Shown here in pieces: positions 6,823-8,102 of a stretch of DNA of 8,102 nt. Each line of letters opens with the position of its first letter. Within the stretch, counting starts at the first letter, position 1. Both the position numbers and the translations under genes were made by a program. The notes under the pieces were generated by a model. It ran no database searches, was not told the DNA's origin, and saw only the letters and a list, made by a program, of their open reading frames with translations. Source of the stretch: Saprospiraceae bacterium (GTDB taxonomy: Bacteria > Bacteroidota > Bacteroidia > Chitinophagales > Saprospiraceae); assembly GCA_020436955.1 (NCBI GenBank), contig JAGQWW010000106.1:1-8102 (forward strand), given 5' to 3'.

Positions 6823-6857
6823 TTTGTAAAGGCTTTAAAAGTTAATGTCTAATTTTG
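6823..6857 (+). promoter_or_regulatory. Possible distal promoter of the amidohydrolase gene
   Basis: TTTG at 6823-6826 and TAATTTTG at 6850-6857 (an exact match to TANNTTTG) are separated by 23 bases, which is at the long end of the range reported for Bacteroidota promoters. Transcription would begin near 6862, giving a leader of about 60 bases. The surrounding sequence is very AT-rich, so a chance match is quite possible. Confidence 0.3.
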
Positions 6858-6889
6858 AATACCATGTTTACCTTTCTAAATCGAGCTGG

Positions 6890-6918
6890 TTGGATAGCTT
6901 GATTTCATTTTAAATTTG
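6890..6918 (+). promoter_or_regulatory. Bacteroidota-type promoter directly abutting the amidohydrolase start
   Basis: TTG at 6890-6892 and TAAATTTG at 6911-6918, an exact match to TANNTTTG, are separated by 18 bases. Only CACA (6919-6922) lies between the -7 element and the ATG at 6923. With the usual few bases between this element and the transcription start, the message would begin at or very close to the A of the start codon, so it would be leaderless or nearly so. The TAA at 6911-6913 within the element is in frame with the gene and excludes an upstream start. Confidence 0.55.
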
Positions 6919-6922
6919 CACA

Positions 6923-8102
6923 ATGAGATTATTATTTGCTTTTGGAATAATTACATTTTTTACTTTCCTCTCCTGTAAACCAGATGCCAACAACTTCCCC
7001 GACAAAATCCTCATCAATGGGAATATTTATACGGTAGATTCAATACGTCCTGTTGCCCAGGCCATTGCTATTGATGCAGACACCATCATGGCCATCGGGT
7101 CCAACGAAGAAATCAAGGCATTAAAAGGACCTGTTACTCAGGTTATTGATTTAGGAGGTGCTTTCACTCTGCCGGGCCTTATTGAAGGGCATGGCCATTT
7201 TGCCGGTATGGGTAAAAGTTTGCTACAGCTTAATTTTTTAAAATCAGCATCCTGGGAAGATATCGTTAACCAGGTAGCTGCAGCAGCAAAAGAAGCAAAG
7301 CCAGGAGAATGGATAGAAGGAAGGGGCTGGCACCAGGAAAAATGGGATTCAGTTCCGCCCAGGACTGTGAAGGGATATCCTTATCATGATGCATTAAGCG
7401 CTGTTTCTCCGGACAATCCAGTTGTGTTGAAACATGCTTCAGGCCACGGACTCATTGCCAACCAAAAAGCAATGGAAATGGCAGGCTTGACAAGAGAGAC
7501 ACCTAATCCTACTGGAGGTGAAATTGTTCGGGACGCTCAGGGCAATGCCATTGGAGTCTTTGAAGAAAGAGCCATGCCTATCATCATGGATTTGTATCAG
7601 CAATATCTGGATAGTCTTACGCCTGAGCAACTCTTTCAAAAGTGGAAAACAGGAATTGAAAAGGCTCAGGACCTTTGCATTTCTATGGGAATTACCAGTT
7701 TTCAAGATGCGGGAACCACTCCTGGTTTAGGTTGGTATGATTCAAATGAAGAATTGGCAGCATATGAAGAGATGGCCAAGAATGGTGAAATGAAAATACG
7801 TATGTGGGCTATGCTGCGAGAGCATGCAGCAACGCTGGAAACCCTTCTGGATGAATTTCCAAAAATTGGAATTGGGAATGGTCATTTTACCTCCAAAGCT
7901 ATCAAGTCAGAATTGGATGGAGCCTTAGGTTCTTACGGAGCCTGGTTGCTGGAAGATTATTCGGACAAACCTGGATTCCGGGGACAAAATACGACCCCCC
8001 TTACAGAGGTGGAAAAAATAGCAATGCAAGCACTGGAGCACGATATGCAATTATGTGTTCATGGTATTGGAGACCGTGGAAATCATGAAATCTTAAACTT
8101 GT
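6923..8102 (+). CDS. Lipoprotein amidohydrolase, Amidohydro_3 / YtcJ type (3' end outside window)
   Basis: The frame is open for 393 codons to the right edge with no stop. The N-terminus MRLLFAFGIITFFTFLSC is a lipoprotein signal peptide with lipobox FLSC, so Cys18 should be lipidated and the protein membrane-anchored outside the cytoplasm. The rest matches metal-dependent amidohydrolases of the Amidohydro_3 type. ILINGNIYTVD (29-39) is the N-terminal beta element. LPGLIEGHGHF (83-93) contains the metal-binding HxH (H90, H92). HASGHGLIANQKAMEMAGL (171-189), GITSFQDAG (256-264), DGALGSYGAWL (332-342) and CVHGIGDRGN (378-387, with ligand candidate H380) follow in family order. The DGALGS motif is followed by Tyr338 where many relatives have Arg. 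Family members are usually about 540-560 residues, so roughly 150 C-terminal residues, including the last metal-ligand region, lie outside. The substrate is unknown; relatives are annotated only loosely as amidohydrolases. The only in-frame start that keeps the signal peptide is the ATG at 6923. Confidence 0.9.
   Translation, partial: MRLLFAFGIITFFTFLSCKPDANNFPDKILINGNIYTVDSIRPVAQAIAIDADTIMAIGSNEEIKALKGPVTQVIDLGGAFTLPGLIEGHGHFAGMGKSLLQLNFLKSASWEDIVNQVAAAAKEAKPGEWIEGRGWHQEKWDSVPPRTVKGYPYHDALSAVSPDNPVVLKHASGHGLIANQKAMEMAGLTRETPNPTGGEIVRDAQGNAIGVFEERAMPIIMDLYQQYLDSLTPEQLFQKWKTGIEKAQDLCISMGITSFQDAGTTPGLGWYDSNEELAAYEEMAKNGEMKIRMWAMLREHAATLETLLDEFPKIGIGNGHFTSKAIKSELDGALGSYGAWLLEDYSDKPGFRGQNTTPLTEVEKIAMQALEHDMQLCVHGIGDRGNHEILNL

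Noticed and set aside
7439..7730. Open frames on both strands near the right end
   Set aside because: Both overlap the continuous amidohydrolase frame that begins at 6923, whose motifs run on both sides of and through this stretch.

Overview
The window looks like chromosomal DNA from a member of the Bacteroidota, possibly a Saprospiria/Chitinophagia/Cytophagia-type lineage; I cannot place it more finely. The evidence is the absence of Shine-Dalgarno sequences before every start, A-rich leaders, promoter elements of the Bacteroidota TTG / TANNTTTG type, a secreted beta-barrel candidate whose signal peptide ends before Gln (A|Q), and protein families typical of the phylum.

Layout, left to right. 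Positions 1-4166 hold four closely spaced plus-strand genes that look like one operon. They are the C-terminal part of a Wzx-like polysaccharide flippase (cut by the left edge), a Wzz-type chain-length regulator, an O-antigen polymerase/ligase-like membrane protein, and a short-chain dehydrogenase-like protein whose catalytic Tyr and Lys are replaced by Ser and Arg. The first three would together flip, polymerise and set the length of a lipid-linked surface polysaccharide. No glycosyltransferase is present in the window.

Positions 4167-4336 are a 170-base spacer holding two heptanucleotide tandem arrays. A short GGCTATT array lies just after the dehydrogenase stop, and a longer CCAGTAA array runs to within 3 bases of the next start codon. 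The two arrays are imperfect inverted complements and could pair in RNA. Downstream is a LolC/LolE-like ABC transporter permease (4337-5557). It converges, with a 2-base gap, on a minus-strand gene for an exported protein with a probable C-terminal beta-barrel (5560-6768).

After a 154-base AT-rich divergent spacer comes a lipoprotein-type metal-dependent amidohydrolase of the Amidohydro_3/YtcJ type, starting at 6923 and running off the right edge. It has a good Bacteroidota promoter only four bases before its ATG, which suggests a leaderless transcript, and a second possible promoter further upstream.

Most of the window is ordinary cell-envelope gene content. The parts most worth a second look are the paired heptamer arrays, the dehydrogenase with a rewritten active site, and the promoter abutting the amidohydrolase start. 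I did not find a clearly new multi-gene system.
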